Assembly (NCBI RefSeq): GCF_007830125.1
Contig: NZ_VLLG01000003.1
Coordinates: forward strand, 424,247-488,246
Length of the DNA: 64,000 nucleotides
Direction: 5' to 3'
Source of the DNA: Chitinophaga japonensis
Lineage (GTDB): Bacteria > Bacteroidota > Bacteroidia > Chitinophagales > Chitinophagaceae
Part shown: positions 23,721 through 32,844 of the stretch, one piece after another
Position numbering within the stretch: position 1 is the stretch's first letter
Layout of the letters: each line of letters opens with the position of its first letter
Notes under the pieces: generated by a model
Database searches by the model: none
The model's input: the letters and a program-made list of their open reading frames with translations, nothing else
Told to the model about the DNA's origin: nothing
Position numbers and translations under genes: made by a program

Positions 23721-25916
23721 TTATCGCAAGAAAAGCAGCTCTCTGTACTTGGGCAGGGCCCATTTTTTGTCATCCACCAGGAACTCCAGTTTGTCGGAGT
23801 GGTACCGGATCACATCAAAGTACGGCTTAATCTTTTCACAATATTCTATCGCTTTCTGACGGCTGTCAGTGAGCTTGTTTACTACCTTACGCGCTTCAAT
23901 CATAGCCTGTACATTCTCACTGATGACATTAATATGTTCAGCAATTTTTTCAGCTATTTGCTTTTGCGCTTTCACGGCGCCTTCGCCCAGCCCAATTTCT
24001 TTCAGGCCGCGGATGTTTGCGATCAGGTCATTCTGATAGCTGATGGCAGCGGGCAGAATGGTGTTGGTAGCCAGATCGCCGATCACGCGGGCTTCTATCT
24101 GCACTTTCTTCACATAATCTTCCAGCAGTATCTCATGGCGGGCATGCAGTTCCTTCTCGTTATATACGCCGGTATCCGCAAAGAGTTTGGTGGCTTTGGG
24201 AGTAACCATGGCGTCCAGGGCGTGCGGAGTAGTTTTAACGTTGGGCAGGCCTCTTTTTGCTGCTTCTGCTTCCCATTCTTCGCTGTAGCCGTCTCCTTCG
24301 AATAAAACTTTTTCCGAATCTACAATATATTTCCGAAGAGTTTGCATAATGGCAATCTCTTTTTTCTCGCCTTTCTCGATCAGGCTGTCCACGTCTTTCT
24401 TGAAGTTGGACAGGGTTTGCGCCATGATCGTGTTCAGGATGGTCATGGCGGAAGCGCAGTTGGCGGAGGAACCTACCGCACGGAACTCGAACTTGTTGCC
24501 GGTGAAAGCAAAGGGAGAAGTACGGTTACGGTCGGTGTTGTCCAGCAGCAGCTCCGGTATGTGGCGGTGCAGGTCCAGCTTCAGGATGGCTTCATCCTGC
24601 TCGTCGAACTTGTTGCTTACGCGGGTCTTTACTTCCTGCAGCACTTCAGACAGGTACTTACCTACGAACACGGAGATGATAGCCGGGGGAGCTTCGTTGG
24701 CGCCCAGGCGGAAATCATTGCTGGGAGAAGCGATGGCGGCCCTCAGCAGGTCAGCGTAGTCGTGTACGGCCTTGATGGTGTTCACAAAGAAAGTGAGGAA
24801 CATCAGGTTGGTCTTGGGCGTTTTGCCCGGCGCCAGCAGGTTTACACCGGTATCGGTGGCCATGCTCCAGTTGTTGTGCTTACCGGAACCGTTGATGCCG
24901 GCAAAGGGCTTTTCGTGCAGCAGCACTTTCAGCTTATGGCGTTTGGCCACTTTGGTCATCACGTCCATCAGCAGAGAGTTGTGGTCCACTGCAATGTTCA
25001 CTTCTTCAAAGATGGGCGCGCACTCAAACTGGGAAGGCGCTACTTCGTTGTGGCGCGTCCTTAAGGGAATGCCCAGCTTGTAGGACTCTTCTTCAAAATC
25101 GCGCATGAAAGCGTAGGCGCGTTCAGGTATGGAGCCAAAGTAGTGGTCTTCCAGTTGCTGGCCTTTGGAAGGCGCATGACCTACTACGGTACGGCCGCAC
25201 ATGATCAAATCAGGGCGGGCGTTGGCCATGTTCTCATCCACCAGGAAGTATTCCTGCTCCCAGCCCAGGGTAGCGGTTACTTTGGTAACGTTCTTATCAA
25301 AATAGTTGCATACGTCTACGGCCGCTTTATCGAGGGAAGACAGCGCTTTCAGCAGCGGCGCCTTATAGTCCAGTGATTCGCCGGTGTAGGATACAAATAT
25401 GGTAGGAATGCAAAGTGTTTTACCATAGCCTTGCTCTATGATAAATGCCGGGGAAGAAGGATCCCATGCAGTATAACCGCGGGCTTCAAAAGTAGCGCGC
25501 AGACCGCCGCTGGGGAAGCTGGACGCATCCGGCTCCTGTTGTACCAGCGCATCGCCGTCAAAGGTCTCTATGGCAGAACCATCGCTTTTGATGGTGAAGA
25601 AAGAGTCATGCTTTTCTGCAGTGGTACCGGTCAGGGGTTGGAACCAGTGTGTGAAGTGAGTAACGCCTTTTTTCATCGCCCACTGCTTCAGGCCTGCAGC
25701 GATCTGGTCGGCCATCTTACGCTCGATCTTGGAACCAGACTTGATGGAATTCATTAAACTCTTGTAGGCTTCGTCACTCAGATTTTCGCGTAGAACTTTT
25801 CCTGTGAAGACATTGCTGCCGAACACTTCGGTGATCTTCCCGTTGAGCTGCTCGGGCTTAATTTTTAAATCCACGCCGGCAAGGTTTTCCAGCGCAGTGA
25901 AGCGTAAAGATTGCAT
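23721..25916 (-). CDS. glnN: Glutamine synthetase type III
   Basis: ATP-dependent amination of glutamate. At 731 residues this is the large dodecameric GSIII type found in Bacteroidota and some cyanobacteria, unlike the roughly 470-residue GlnA. Motifs include RTRHNEVAPSQFECAPIFEEVNIAVDHN and GINGSGKHNNWS in the catalytic barrel, plus the GSIII-specific C-terminal region (about 590-731) rich in helices. It is flanked by its own terminator and a long upstream region. It is transcribed divergently from purL. Confidence 0.96.
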   Translation of the reverse strand: MQSLRFTALENLAGVDLKIKPEQLNGKITEVFGSNVFTGKVLRENLSDEAYKSLMNSIKSGSKIERKMADQIAAGLKQWAMKKGVTHFTHWFQPLTGTTAEKHDSFFTIKSDGSAIETFDGDALVQQEPDASSFPSGGLRATFEARGYTAWDPSSPAFIIEQGYGKTLCIPTIFVSYTGESLDYKAPLLKALSSLDKAAVDVCNYFDKNVTKVTATLGWEQEYFLVDENMANARPDLIMCGRTVVGHAPSKGQQLEDHYFGSIPERAYAFMRDFEEESYKLGIPLRTRHNEVAPSQFECAPIFEEVNIAVDHNSLLMDVMTKVAKRHKLKVLLHEKPFAGINGSGKHNNWSMATDTGVNLLAPGKTPKTNLMFLTFFVNTIKAVHDYADLLRAAIASPSNDFRLGANEAPPAIISVFVGKYLSEVLQEVKTRVSNKFDEQDEAILKLDLHRHIPELLLDNTDRNRTSPFAFTGNKFEFRAVGSSANCASAMTILNTIMAQTLSNFKKDVDSLIEKGEKKEIAIMQTLRKYIVDSEKVLFEGDGYSEEWEAEAAKRGLPNVKTTPHALDAMVTPKATKLFADTGVYNEKELHARHEILLEDYVKKVQIEARVIGDLATNTILPAAISYQNDLIANIRGLKEIGLGEGAVKAQKQIAEKIAEHINVISENVQAMIEARKVVNKLTDSRQKAIEYCEKIKPYFDVIRYHSDKLEFLVDDKKWALPKYRELLFLR

Positions 25917-26106
25917 GCTGTAATTGATTTTATACTAAGTAAAGTAATTTTACACAAAAAAACGTTCTCTGCGTAAGATAAACAAGAAGTTTATTCTTTT
26001 TTGCTAAAAAATTTCATTTTAGCAGAAAAAAGTACAAAATTTTTGATTTTTGAATAAAAAAATTGAAAGGAATACTTCGAAAACTGATATATTCAAAAAA
26101 TAATAA
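25917..26106. other. AT-rich upstream region of glnN
   Basis: Holds an inverted repeat, GCTAAAA (26003-26009) with TTTTAGC (26017-26023), flanked by T and A runs. On the minus strand TTTG-N20-TATAAAAT occurs near 25933-25964, a weak promoter candidate for glnN. No coding frame is supported. Confidence 0.35.
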
Positions 26107-26232
26107 TGCAACTGGTGGCCTGTATTAAGGTCAACAGTTGATAAATAACCATCAACTGTCGGCAAAAATCCCCTGCGGCGCCCCGGCAGTAACACCGCCC
26201 CTGCCAACTGCTTACTGCCCCTTGCCAGTTAT
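26107..26232. repeat. Diverged heptad element H (AACTGCC-like dialect)
   Basis: The right side (26201-26232) reads as CTGCCAA, CTGCTTA, CTGCCCC, TTGCCAG units. The left side (26107-26145) carries related units with AACTGG and CAACAGTTG. A perfect 9-bp inverted repeat, ACAGTTGAT and ATCAACTGT, lies at 26134-26158. Complementarity between the outer arms is only partial, so this is the weakest member of the set. Confidence 0.45.
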
Positions 26233-26251
26233 CTAAAAATTAGTAGGTTTG
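26222..26251 (+). promoter_or_regulatory. purL promoter
   Basis: TTG (26222-26224), 19 bases, then TAGGTTTG (26244-26251) match the Bacteroidota -33/-7 consensus well. The -33 TTG lies inside the right arm of the heptad element. Confidence 0.65.
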
Positions 26252-26292
26252 CATCTTCATTTCTTTCTTGTGTATACATATACTTTACATAC

Positions 26293-28548
26293 ATGCAAAG
26301 CACTGTAGATACCGCCGACAAACTCATGCATACTACCGTAGAAACGGCCGAACAGCTTGGACTTACCGCAGACGAATTTGAACGTATAAAAACCATCCTG
26401 GGCCGCGTGCCCAACTTTACGGAGCTCAGCATGTACTCCGTAATGTGGAGCGAGCATTGCAGCTACAAGAACTCCATCGTATGGCTGAAATCCCTGCCCC
26501 GCGAGGGCGACCGCCTGCTGGTAAAGGCAGGGGAGGAGAACGCCGGCCTGGTGGACATTGGCGACGGTTATGCCTGCGTGTTCAAAATAGAGTCCCATAA
26601 TCACCCCAGCGCTATTGAGCCTTTCCAGGGCGCTGCTACCGGGGTGGGCGGCATACACCGCGATATCTTTACCATGGGCGCACGCCCCATTGCGGCGCTG
26701 AACTCCCTGCGCTTCGGTAACCTGAACGATAAAAAAACGCAGCACCTGCTGAAGGGCGTGGTAAGCGGCATCGGCCATTACGGCAACTGCTTCGGCGTAC
26801 CTACCGTGGCTGGTGAAACCTATTTTGAGGACTGCTACGGCACCAATCCCCTGGTAAACGCCATGAGCGTGGGGATCGTAAAGGTAGGGGAGACCGTATC
26901 CGCTACTTCCTACGGTGAGGGCAACCCGGTATTCATTGTAGGTTCCGCCACCGGCAAGGACGGTATTGGCGGCGCCTCCTTTGCCAGCGCCGATATTACC
27001 GAGGAAAGCGCGGAAGACCTGCCGTCCGTGCAGGTAGGGGACCCCTTCCAGGAGAAAAAGCTGCTGGAAGCCTGCCTGGAGGTGATCAAAACCCAGGCCC
27101 TGGTAGGCATGCAGGACATGGGCGCTGCCGGCATCACCTGCTCTACCGCGGAAATGAGCGCCAAAGGCGAGCATGGCATGAACATCTACCTGGAAAAAGT
27201 GCCCACCCGCCAGGAGAATATGAAAGCCTGGGAAATGCTGCTGAGCGAAAGCCAGGAAAGAATGCTGATCGTAGTGCACAAAGGCCGCGAGGCGGAAGTG
27301 CTGAAAATATTCGATAAATGGGACCTGCACTGTGTACAGATCGGTGAGGTGACCAAAGAGCCCCGGCTGAAGTTCTTTATGAACGGTGTGCTGGAGGCGG
27401 ACGTGCCTGCCGAAAGCCTGGTGCTGGGCGGCGGCGCGCCGCAATACCACCGCGCTTATACGGAGCCGGCCTATTTTGAGAAGATCCGCGCTTTTGACGT
27501 ACAGAACGTGCCGGATACCGCCAACCCCCGCTTTGTGGCGGAAAGGCTGGTAAAGCTGCCCAACATTGCTTCCAAAAGATGGATCTATACCCAGTATGAC
27601 AGCATGGTAGGCACCGCCAACGCCAGCACCAACGCGCCCAGCGACGCCAGCATCGTACTGGTGAAAGGCACGCGCAAGGCGCTGGCCGTTACTACGGACT
27701 GCAACAGCCGGTACGTATTTGCCAACCCGCACATCGGCGGACAGATAGCCGTGGCGGAAGCAGCGCGCAACATTGTGTGCAGCGGCGGCGAACCGGTGGC
27801 CATCACCAACTGCCTGAACTTCGGCAACCCTTACGACCCGGAAGTATACTACCAGTTTGTGCATGCCATCAAAGGCATGGGCGAAGCCTGCCACAAGTTC
27901 AATACACCGGTAACCGGCGGCAACGTGAGTTTCTACAACCAGTCGCCTGACGGGCCGGTATACCCGACCCCCACCATCGGCATGCTGGGTGTACTGGATA
28001 ACATGGAGCAGCGCATTACGCTGGACTTCAAGGCGCCCGGCCACCTGCTGTACATTGTAGGCCGCAGTCGCAACGACATCAACAGCTCCGAATACCTGCA
28101 CAAGATCATCGGCATAGAGCACAGCCCTGCACCGCATTTCCACCTGGAAGAGGAGCACCAGTTACAGCAGGCCATTGCTAAACTGAATAAAGCCGGCCTC
28201 ATACAGTCCGCGCACGATATCAGCGAAGGCGGCCTGTTCATCACCCTGCTGGAAAGCGCCATGGCCGGTAACCTGGGCTTTGATATCCATACCAATGATC
28301 ATTTCCGTAAGGACGCCTACCTCTTTGGCGAAAGCCAGAGCCGCGTAGTGGTGACCGTGCGCCCGGAGGACCAGGAGAAATTCGAGTCCCTGCTGCATGG
28401 CCTGGTAGACACTACGGACCACTCCGTACGCCACGAAAAGATCGGCCTTGTAAAAGGTGAGCATATCATCATTGACGGCGATAACTGGGGCGCGGTAAAC
28501 GAGTGGAAGCAGCAGTATGATACATCGGTAGAAAATCACCTGATATAA
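26293..28548 (+). CDS. purL: Phosphoribosylformylglycinamidine synthase subunit PurL
   Basis: Fourth step of purine synthesis, FGAR to FGAM. At 751 residues it is the small PurL type that works with separate PurS and PurQ subunits. N-terminal ERIKTILGRVPNFTELSMYSVMWSEHCSYKNS is diagnostic. Two AIRS-like halves follow, with GIGDGYACVFKIESHNHPSA in the first and GGGAPQ / TDCNSRYVFANPHIGGQIAVAEAARN in the second. No purS or purQ is adjacent. A 14-bp hairpin follows the stop. Confidence 0.95.
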   Translation: MQSTVDTADKLMHTTVETAEQLGLTADEFERIKTILGRVPNFTELSMYSVMWSEHCSYKNSIVWLKSLPREGDRLLVKAGEENAGLVDIGDGYACVFKIESHNHPSAIEPFQGAATGVGGIHRDIFTMGARPIAALNSLRFGNLNDKKTQHLLKGVVSGIGHYGNCFGVPTVAGETYFEDCYGTNPLVNAMSVGIVKVGETVSATSYGEGNPVFIVGSATGKDGIGGASFASADITEESAEDLPSVQVGDPFQEKKLLEACLEVIKTQALVGMQDMGAAGITCSTAEMSAKGEHGMNIYLEKVPTRQENMKAWEMLLSESQERMLIVVHKGREAEVLKIFDKWDLHCVQIGEVTKEPRLKFFMNGVLEADVPAESLVLGGGAPQYHRAYTEPAYFEKIRAFDVQNVPDTANPRFVAERLVKLPNIASKRWIYTQYDSMVGTANASTNAPSDASIVLVKGTRKALAVTTDCNSRYVFANPHIGGQIAVAEAARNIVCSGGEPVAITNCLNFGNPYDPEVYYQFVHAIKGMGEACHKFNTPVTGGNVSFYNQSPDGPVYPTPTIGMLGVLDNMEQRITLDFKAPGHLLYIVGRSRNDINSSEYLHKIIGIEHSPAPHFHLEEEHQLQQAIAKLNKAGLIQSAHDISEGGLFITLLESAMAGNLGFDIHTNDHFRKDAYLFGESQSRVVVTVRPEDQEKFESLLHGLVDTTDHSVRHEKIGLVKGEHIIIDGDNWGAVNEWKQQYDTSVENHLI

Positions 28549-28555
28549 TGGGCTC

Positions 28556-28589
28556 ATGCGCTGGTATGCGGATAGGCATACCAGCGCAT
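28556..28589 (+). promoter_or_regulatory. Perfect 14-bp hairpin between purL and the regulator gene
   Basis: ATGCGCTGGTATGC (28556-28569) and GCATACCAGCGCAT (28576-28589) are perfect complements around GGATAG. No T tract follows, and the 3' arm ends 7 bases before the next start codon. It may be a weak terminator or processing site, or it may limit translation of the regulator. Confidence 0.6.
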
Positions 28590-28596
28590 CAATGCT

Positions 28597-29172
28597 ATGT
28601 TTGGCAACATTCATCACTTCTTCTTGCAAATGATACCCGGCCTCACGGATGAGGCCTGGCAGGCTTTTGCGGACCGCCTGCAGGTAAAGCAGTACAGCAA
28701 AGGGGAGGAGCTGAGCAGCGCAGAGCGGGTGAACCATATCATCTCTTTCATTGAGCAGGGCGCCGTGATCGCCTTCAATGTTGTAGATGGCAAAAAGCAT
28801 ATCTACAATTTCTTTTTTGAGCGGGAATATGTGTCGGATTATGAGAGCTTCCTGACCCGGGAGCCGGCCAGATACGGCCTGGAAGCCATAGAGGACACCA
28901 CCACCATAGACCTGCATTACAACGATCTCCAGCAATTATATCTTTCCCATCCCGTTTTTGAGCGCGCCGGCAGAATGGCTGCCGAAGCCCAGTTTATCCG
29001 CCTGGCCCGGCAGATATCGTCCCTGCTGGCAGAAAAGCCGGAGGAGCGTTACCGCAACCTGCTCCGGGACAAACCGCAGGTGCTGCAGCGGGTGCCGCAG
29101 TACCTGGTAGCTTCCTACCTGGGCGTAACGCCGGAAGCGCTGAGCCGTATCAGGAAAAGGATCAGCCTGTAG
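28597..29172 (+). CDS. Crp/Fnr-family transcriptional regulator
   Basis: 191 residues: an N-terminal cyclic-nucleotide-binding-type beta-roll (about 20-115), a long dimer helix (about 118-148) and a C-terminal helix-turn-helix (about 165-188). The recognition helix TPEALSRIRKR holds Glu180, Ser183 and Arg184, the E-x-x-S-R pattern of FNR, which reads TTGAT-N4-ATCAA. No N-terminal Cys cluster is present, so an FNR-type iron-sulfur oxygen sensor is ruled out; the ligand is unknown. Immediately downstream lie two FNR-type boxes and an exporter operon, the probable target. Confidence 0.88.
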   Translation: MFGNIHHFFLQMIPGLTDEAWQAFADRLQVKQYSKGEELSSAERVNHIISFIEQGAVIAFNVVDGKKHIYNFFFEREYVSDYESFLTREPARYGLEAIEDTTTIDLHYNDLQQLYLSHPVFERAGRMAAEAQFIRLARQISSLLAEKPEERYRNLLRDKPQVLQRVPQYLVASYLGVTPEALSRIRKRISL

Positions 29173-29184
29173 CCCGCCGCTCCA

Positions 29185-29235
29185 TTGATCCAAATCAACA
29201 AATCACCCCGGCCTTCCTTTATTGACCCGGATCAA
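29185..29235. promoter_or_regulatory. Two FNR-type operator boxes
   Basis: TTGATCCAAATCAA (29185-29198) matches TTGAT-N4-ATCAA exactly. TTGACCCGGATCAA (29222-29235) differs by one base. They start 37 bases apart and lie between the Crp/Fnr gene stop and the exporter start codon. Confidence 0.7.
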
Positions 29236-29283
29236 TGAAATCCGCCTGCCGATCCGCTTGTTTTGCAGGAGATCAGCATTCCT

Positions 29284-31458
29284 ATGCATACACAGTCCGG
29301 ATACCGGATCATACGATACCGGTGGCATATCATTATTGCAGCTACGATTTTATTTGTGTTATCGGCCCTTTACGGCAGCCGCGTGATCCCGCAATTGTCG
29401 CTGGCCCGCTTCGAGGTAAAGGGCTCGCCCTCCGACCTGGCGGCGCAGGCATTGCAGCAGCATTTTGGCGTGGGGCATCCCAACCTGCTGGTGCTGGTCA
29501 CCGCCAAAAAAGGAACCGTGGATGACGCGCCGGTGCGGCAGGCTGCGCTGCAACTGGTACAGGAGCTGTCGCAGCAGGCGCATGTGCAGGAGGTTACTTC
29601 CTACTGGCAGCGCGCTTATGCGCCGGCGCTTAAAAGCAGGGATGGCCGCCAGGCGCTGATACTGGCGCATGTGGCCGGCAGCGTAACGGCCGTGCGGCAG
29701 CAGCTAAGCACGCTGTCGCCCATGCTCACGCGGAACAATGCCCTGATCAAAACCGGCGTAAGCGGGCAGGATGAAGTGTTCCGGCAGGTAGGTGCACAGA
29801 GCCAGCGGGATTTTGTGCTGGCAGACGCCATCGCCATACCGCTGGTATTCCTGCTGCTGATGATCGTGTTCCGCAGCATGCTGGCCGCCCTGCTCACGCT
29901 GATGACTTCCGTTTTTTCCATTGTGGTCACGCTGCTGGTATTGCGGGGGCTGGTGCAGTTTACGGAGGTATCCACTTTTGCGCTGAACCTCACGATGGTA
30001 CTGGGCCTGGGCATCGGGGTGGATTATTGCCTGCTGGTCGTGTCTCGTTTCCGGGAGGAGTTTGGCAAAACGCTGGATGTGCAGGCGGCCATCACCATCA
30101 CGCTGGAAACGGCCGGCCGCACCGTGTTGTTCAGCGCCGTTACCGTAGCGGTGTCGCTGGCCGCGCTGCTGCTGTTCCCCTTCTTTTTCCTGCGCTCTTT
30201 TGCCTATGCCGGCATCGCGGTGATTGGGGCCGGGGCCCTGGCCGCCACCATTGTGCTGCCCGCGGCGCTGGCCATTTTAAAGCACCGTATTACGCCCTGG
30301 GGCTGGTGGCGCATCTGCGCGAGGAAGGAGGGGATGGGTTTTTGGCACAGCACGGCGGTAATGGTCATGCAGCGCCCCCTGCTGATTGCCGTAACGGTAG
30401 TGGGGCTGCTGTTGCTGCTGGGCGCGCCTTTCCTGCGCATCCGCTTTGGCGCGCCGGACGACCGGGTGCTGCCCCCGCAGGCCAGCAGCCGCCAGGTGGA
30501 AGAGCAGTTGCGGCAGCATTTCCTGGCAGAGGAGGATGATGCGCTGCGTGTAGTAATGACCGGTATATCCGCGGCGGCTGATACGCAGGCAATCACAGAC
30601 TATGCAGCCCGCCTGTCGCTGCTGGAAGGCGTGACGCAGGTGGATGGCCCTGCCGGCGCCTACGTGCAGGGCCGCCGCGCTGCTCCGCCGGGGGTATGGC
30701 ACCAGCGGTTTCACAACGCGGCAGGCGCCTGGCTGGCGGTGATCCCGGCGCAGGACCGGCTGGAAAAAGACGCTTTCGGGCTGGTGCGGGAGGTGCGCGC
30801 CGTACCGGCGCCCTTCCACACCCTGGTGGGCGGCATGCCTGCCACCTTCTTTGATTTTCAGCACGAACTGCTGGCCTATATCCCGCTGGTAGCAGGCGTG
30901 ATCGTGGTGGTCACCTTCGGGCTGCTGTTTTTCATGACGGGCAGCCTGGTGCTGCCCCTGAAAGCAGTGGTGCTGAACATACTCAGCCTTTCCGCTTCCT
31001 TCGGCGCCCTGGTATGGATCTTCCAGGAAGGGCACCTGTCCGGCTGGCTGCAGTTTACCGCCACGGGCACGATGGAGACCAGCATTCCCATCCTGATGTT
31101 CTGCCTGGCCTTTGGCCTGTCTATGGACTATGAAGTGTTCATCATGTCCCGCATCCGGGAGGAGTATGACAGTACCGGCAATAATGCGCTGGCAGTGGCC
31201 CGCGGGCTGGAAAAGAGCGCTTCGCTGGTAACCACCGCCGCGGCCCTGCTGGCCATTGCCTTTATTGCCTTTTCCACTTCCGGCATTACGCTCATGAAGA
31301 TGATGGGTGTGGGCATGACCATCGCCGTGCTGGTAGACGCTACCATTATACGGGCGCTGCTCATGCCTGCATTAATGGAGCTGATGGGCAATGCCAACTG
31401 GTGGCCCCGCAAAAGACAAACGCATATTCATCAAACCAGTAATCACTCACCTCACTAA
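29284..31458 (+). CDS. MMPL/RND-superfamily exporter
   Basis: Inner-membrane protein of 724 residues with two MMPL repeats. Each has one hydrophobic segment, a large extracytoplasmic loop, then a block of about five segments (roughly 175-340 and 515-720). Conserved acidic motifs GIGVDYCLLVVSRFREEF in the first half and GLSMDYEVFIMSRIREEY in the second are the proton-relay signatures of the family. Such proteins export lipids or drugs; the cargo is unknown. Start ATG 29284 has AGGAG 12 bases upstream; an in-frame TTG seven codons earlier is less likely. The next gene, a predicted outer-membrane protein, begins 10 bases after the stop. Confidence 0.88.
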   Translation: MHTQSGYRIIRYRWHIIIAATILFVLSALYGSRVIPQLSLARFEVKGSPSDLAAQALQQHFGVGHPNLLVLVTAKKGTVDDAPVRQAALQLVQELSQQAHVQEVTSYWQRAYAPALKSRDGRQALILAHVAGSVTAVRQQLSTLSPMLTRNNALIKTGVSGQDEVFRQVGAQSQRDFVLADAIAIPLVFLLLMIVFRSMLAALLTLMTSVFSIVVTLLVLRGLVQFTEVSTFALNLTMVLGLGIGVDYCLLVVSRFREEFGKTLDVQAAITITLETAGRTVLFSAVTVAVSLAALLLFPFFFLRSFAYAGIAVIGAGALAATIVLPAALAILKHRITPWGWWRICARKEGMGFWHSTAVMVMQRPLLIAVTVVGLLLLLGAPFLRIRFGAPDDRVLPPQASSRQVEEQLRQHFLAEEDDALRVVMTGISAAADTQAITDYAARLSLLEGVTQVDGPAGAYVQGRRAAPPGVWHQRFHNAAGAWLAVIPAQDRLEKDAFGLVREVRAVPAPFHTLVGGMPATFFDFQHELLAYIPLVAGVIVVVTFGLLFFMTGSLVLPLKAVVLNILSLSASFGALVWIFQEGHLSGWLQFTATGTMETSIPILMFCLAFGLSMDYEVFIMSRIREEYDSTGNNALAVARGLEKSASLVTTAAALLAIAFIAFSTSGITLMKMMGVGMTIAVLVDATIIRALLMPALMELMGNANWWPRKRQTHIHQTSNHSPH

Positions 31459-31468
31459 ACGGTTCCTT

Positions 31469-32389
31469 ATGCAATGGAAATACCTGTTTACCGCTGCTAC
31501 GGCAGCGCTATGCCTCTGGGGCGCAAACAGCCGGGCGCAGAACGCCAGCGACCCCTTTTTCCTGAATTACACGCATTTTCCCGGTACGGACTTTAAAGAG
31601 CGGGAGGGCAGGTCCGCTGTGCATTACCTGGAAGCCGGCCTGCTTACGCCGCCAGTCCGCGCAGGGAAAAGCACCCGTATTGTCAACGGGTTTTATTACC
31701 GCCTGGCGGCTTATGACTTCAACGAGCTGCACAGTAGCTGGAGCGGGCTGCCGGAGCACCTGCATAATATCCGCTACAATATGATCATTACCCACCGGTT
31801 CAGCCCCCAGTGGAGCCTGCTGGCTGTGCCCCGCCTGGACCTGCGCAGCGATCTGCAGGACGGGCTAAGCGGCAAGGACCTGTTTCCCGGTATCACGGCG
31901 CTGGCTATACGCAGCGCTGCCCGCCGCCCGCAGTTGCGCTGGGGCATAGGCGCCATGTACAACAGCGATTTCCGGCGCCACCTGGTGATACCGGCGGCAG
32001 CGCTGTTCTACCAGACGGAAAAAATGCGGATCAATATTGTGACGCCCAACGGGCAGATCGTTTTCACACCTTCCAAAAGGCTGGAATATGGTTTTGCGCT
32101 GAACGTGGATGCGGGGATCTATCACACCGGCATGGATACGGTGAGCCATGGCCCCGTACAGTATATCCGGGCGTTTAACGTGCTGCTGTCGCCGCTGCTG
32201 AGCTATAACATTTGCCGGAACCTGTGGCTGAACGGGAAGGCCGGTTATGCACTTATGAGAAGGTACGACCTGCTGGACGCGGATTTTGAGGATGAGCAGG
32301 CCTGGCGGCAGGACGACCTGCAGAACGGTCTTTTTATCACCATTGGCATCAGTATGCGTCTGCCAACTGCCGCCGCAAAAAGCAAATAA
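31469..32389 (+). CDS. Predicted outer-membrane beta-barrel protein
   Basis: 306 residues with a signal peptide (1-23, ending in SRAQ). The rest alternates polar and aromatic residues in strand-length stretches and ends in ITIGISMRL-type strands, as in small beta-barrels. It resembles the DUF6268 group of Bacteroidota outer-membrane proteins, but this assignment is tentative. It starts 10 bases after the MMPL exporter and is probably co-transcribed and functionally linked with it. An upstream in-frame ATG inside the exporter gene would destroy the signal peptide, so ATG 31469 is used. Confidence 0.7.
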   Translation: MQWKYLFTAATAALCLWGANSRAQNASDPFFLNYTHFPGTDFKEREGRSAVHYLEAGLLTPPVRAGKSTRIVNGFYYRLAAYDFNELHSSWSGLPEHLHNIRYNMIITHRFSPQWSLLAVPRLDLRSDLQDGLSGKDLFPGITALAIRSAARRPQLRWGIGAMYNSDFRRHLVIPAAALFYQTEKMRINIVTPNGQIVFTPSKRLEYGFALNVDAGIYHTGMDTVSHGPVQYIRAFNVLLSPLLSYNICRNLWLNGKAGYALMRRYDLLDADFEDEQAWRQDDLQNGLFITIGISMRLPTAAAKSK

Positions 32390-32412
32390 AGGCCATGCTA
32401 CTGTTAGCCTGC

Positions 32413-32441
32413 TTTTTTATTGTATATCGGACAATAAAAAA
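32413..32441. terminator. Bidirectional hairpin after the exporter operon
   Basis: TTTTTTATTG (32413-32422) and CAATAAAAAA (32432-32441) are perfect complements. The stem is AT-rich, so termination strength is uncertain. Confidence 0.55.
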
Positions 32442-32542
32442 GAATGTGAAAAAATCTATATATCATTGATTTTCTGCAAGTTGCTTAACAAGCTGTTAAC
32501 AAAATGGCACCTTTGTGTGATGTTTTCTACATTTGTATGACA

Positions 32543-32550
32543 TAATTTTG
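32543..32550 (+). promoter_or_regulatory. -7 box for the structured RNA
   Basis: TAATTTTG fits TAnnTTTG. A second match, TACATTTG, lies at 32528-32535. Neither has a TTTG at the ideal spacing; the nearest is at 32512-32515. Confidence 0.45.
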
Positions 32551-32554
32551 GTAT

Positions 32555-32753
32555 AGTTAGTTAGAGAGGCAATCGTACTACATTACACAGGAGCGTTAAT
32601 CAACTTACTATAAATTTCGTTAGAACCATCTGGTTGTTCCAATTCTATGAATGCCATTTGTTCTACCATGTCCTAATGTAAAAGCTAGTGAACTTACACC
32701 TAGTGAAAGAACGTTATGTTCAAGGGTCGGCGGCAGCCGGCCCTTATTTTTTT
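32555..32753 (+). ncRNA. Candidate structured RNA of about 200 nt, possibly 6S-like
   Basis: No coding frame fits. Nested pairings suggest a rod: GTTAGTTAG (32556-32564) with CTAGTGAAC (32685-32693, one mismatch and two G-U pairs); ACATTA (32580-32585) with TAATGT (32674-32679); GGA (32590-32592) with TCC (32671-32673); and an apical hairpin from TAGAACC (32621-32627) with TTCTA (32643-32647) outside and ACC/GGT inside. A strong terminator ends it (AAGGGTCGGC 32722-32731 with GCCGGCCCTT 32736-32745, then seven T). Length and rod shape resemble 6S RNA, but no sequence match was tested. The region lies between convergent genes. Confidence 0.6.
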
Positions 32754-32844
32754 AACACGGTTTTACCATAAAAGCGATAGCCTGTTTATGCAGATATATC
32801 TTACATGAACAGGCTATGTACTTTATATGAGGGAGCCACCGGTT

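Noticed and set aside
26257..28158. Minus-strand open frame of 633 codons opposite purL
   Set aside because: Antisense to purL with no domain; long shadow frames are expected in coding DNA near 55% GC.
29263..29283. TTG start for the MMPL exporter
   Set aside because: ATG 29284 has an AGGAG upstream and adds no loss to the first membrane segment.
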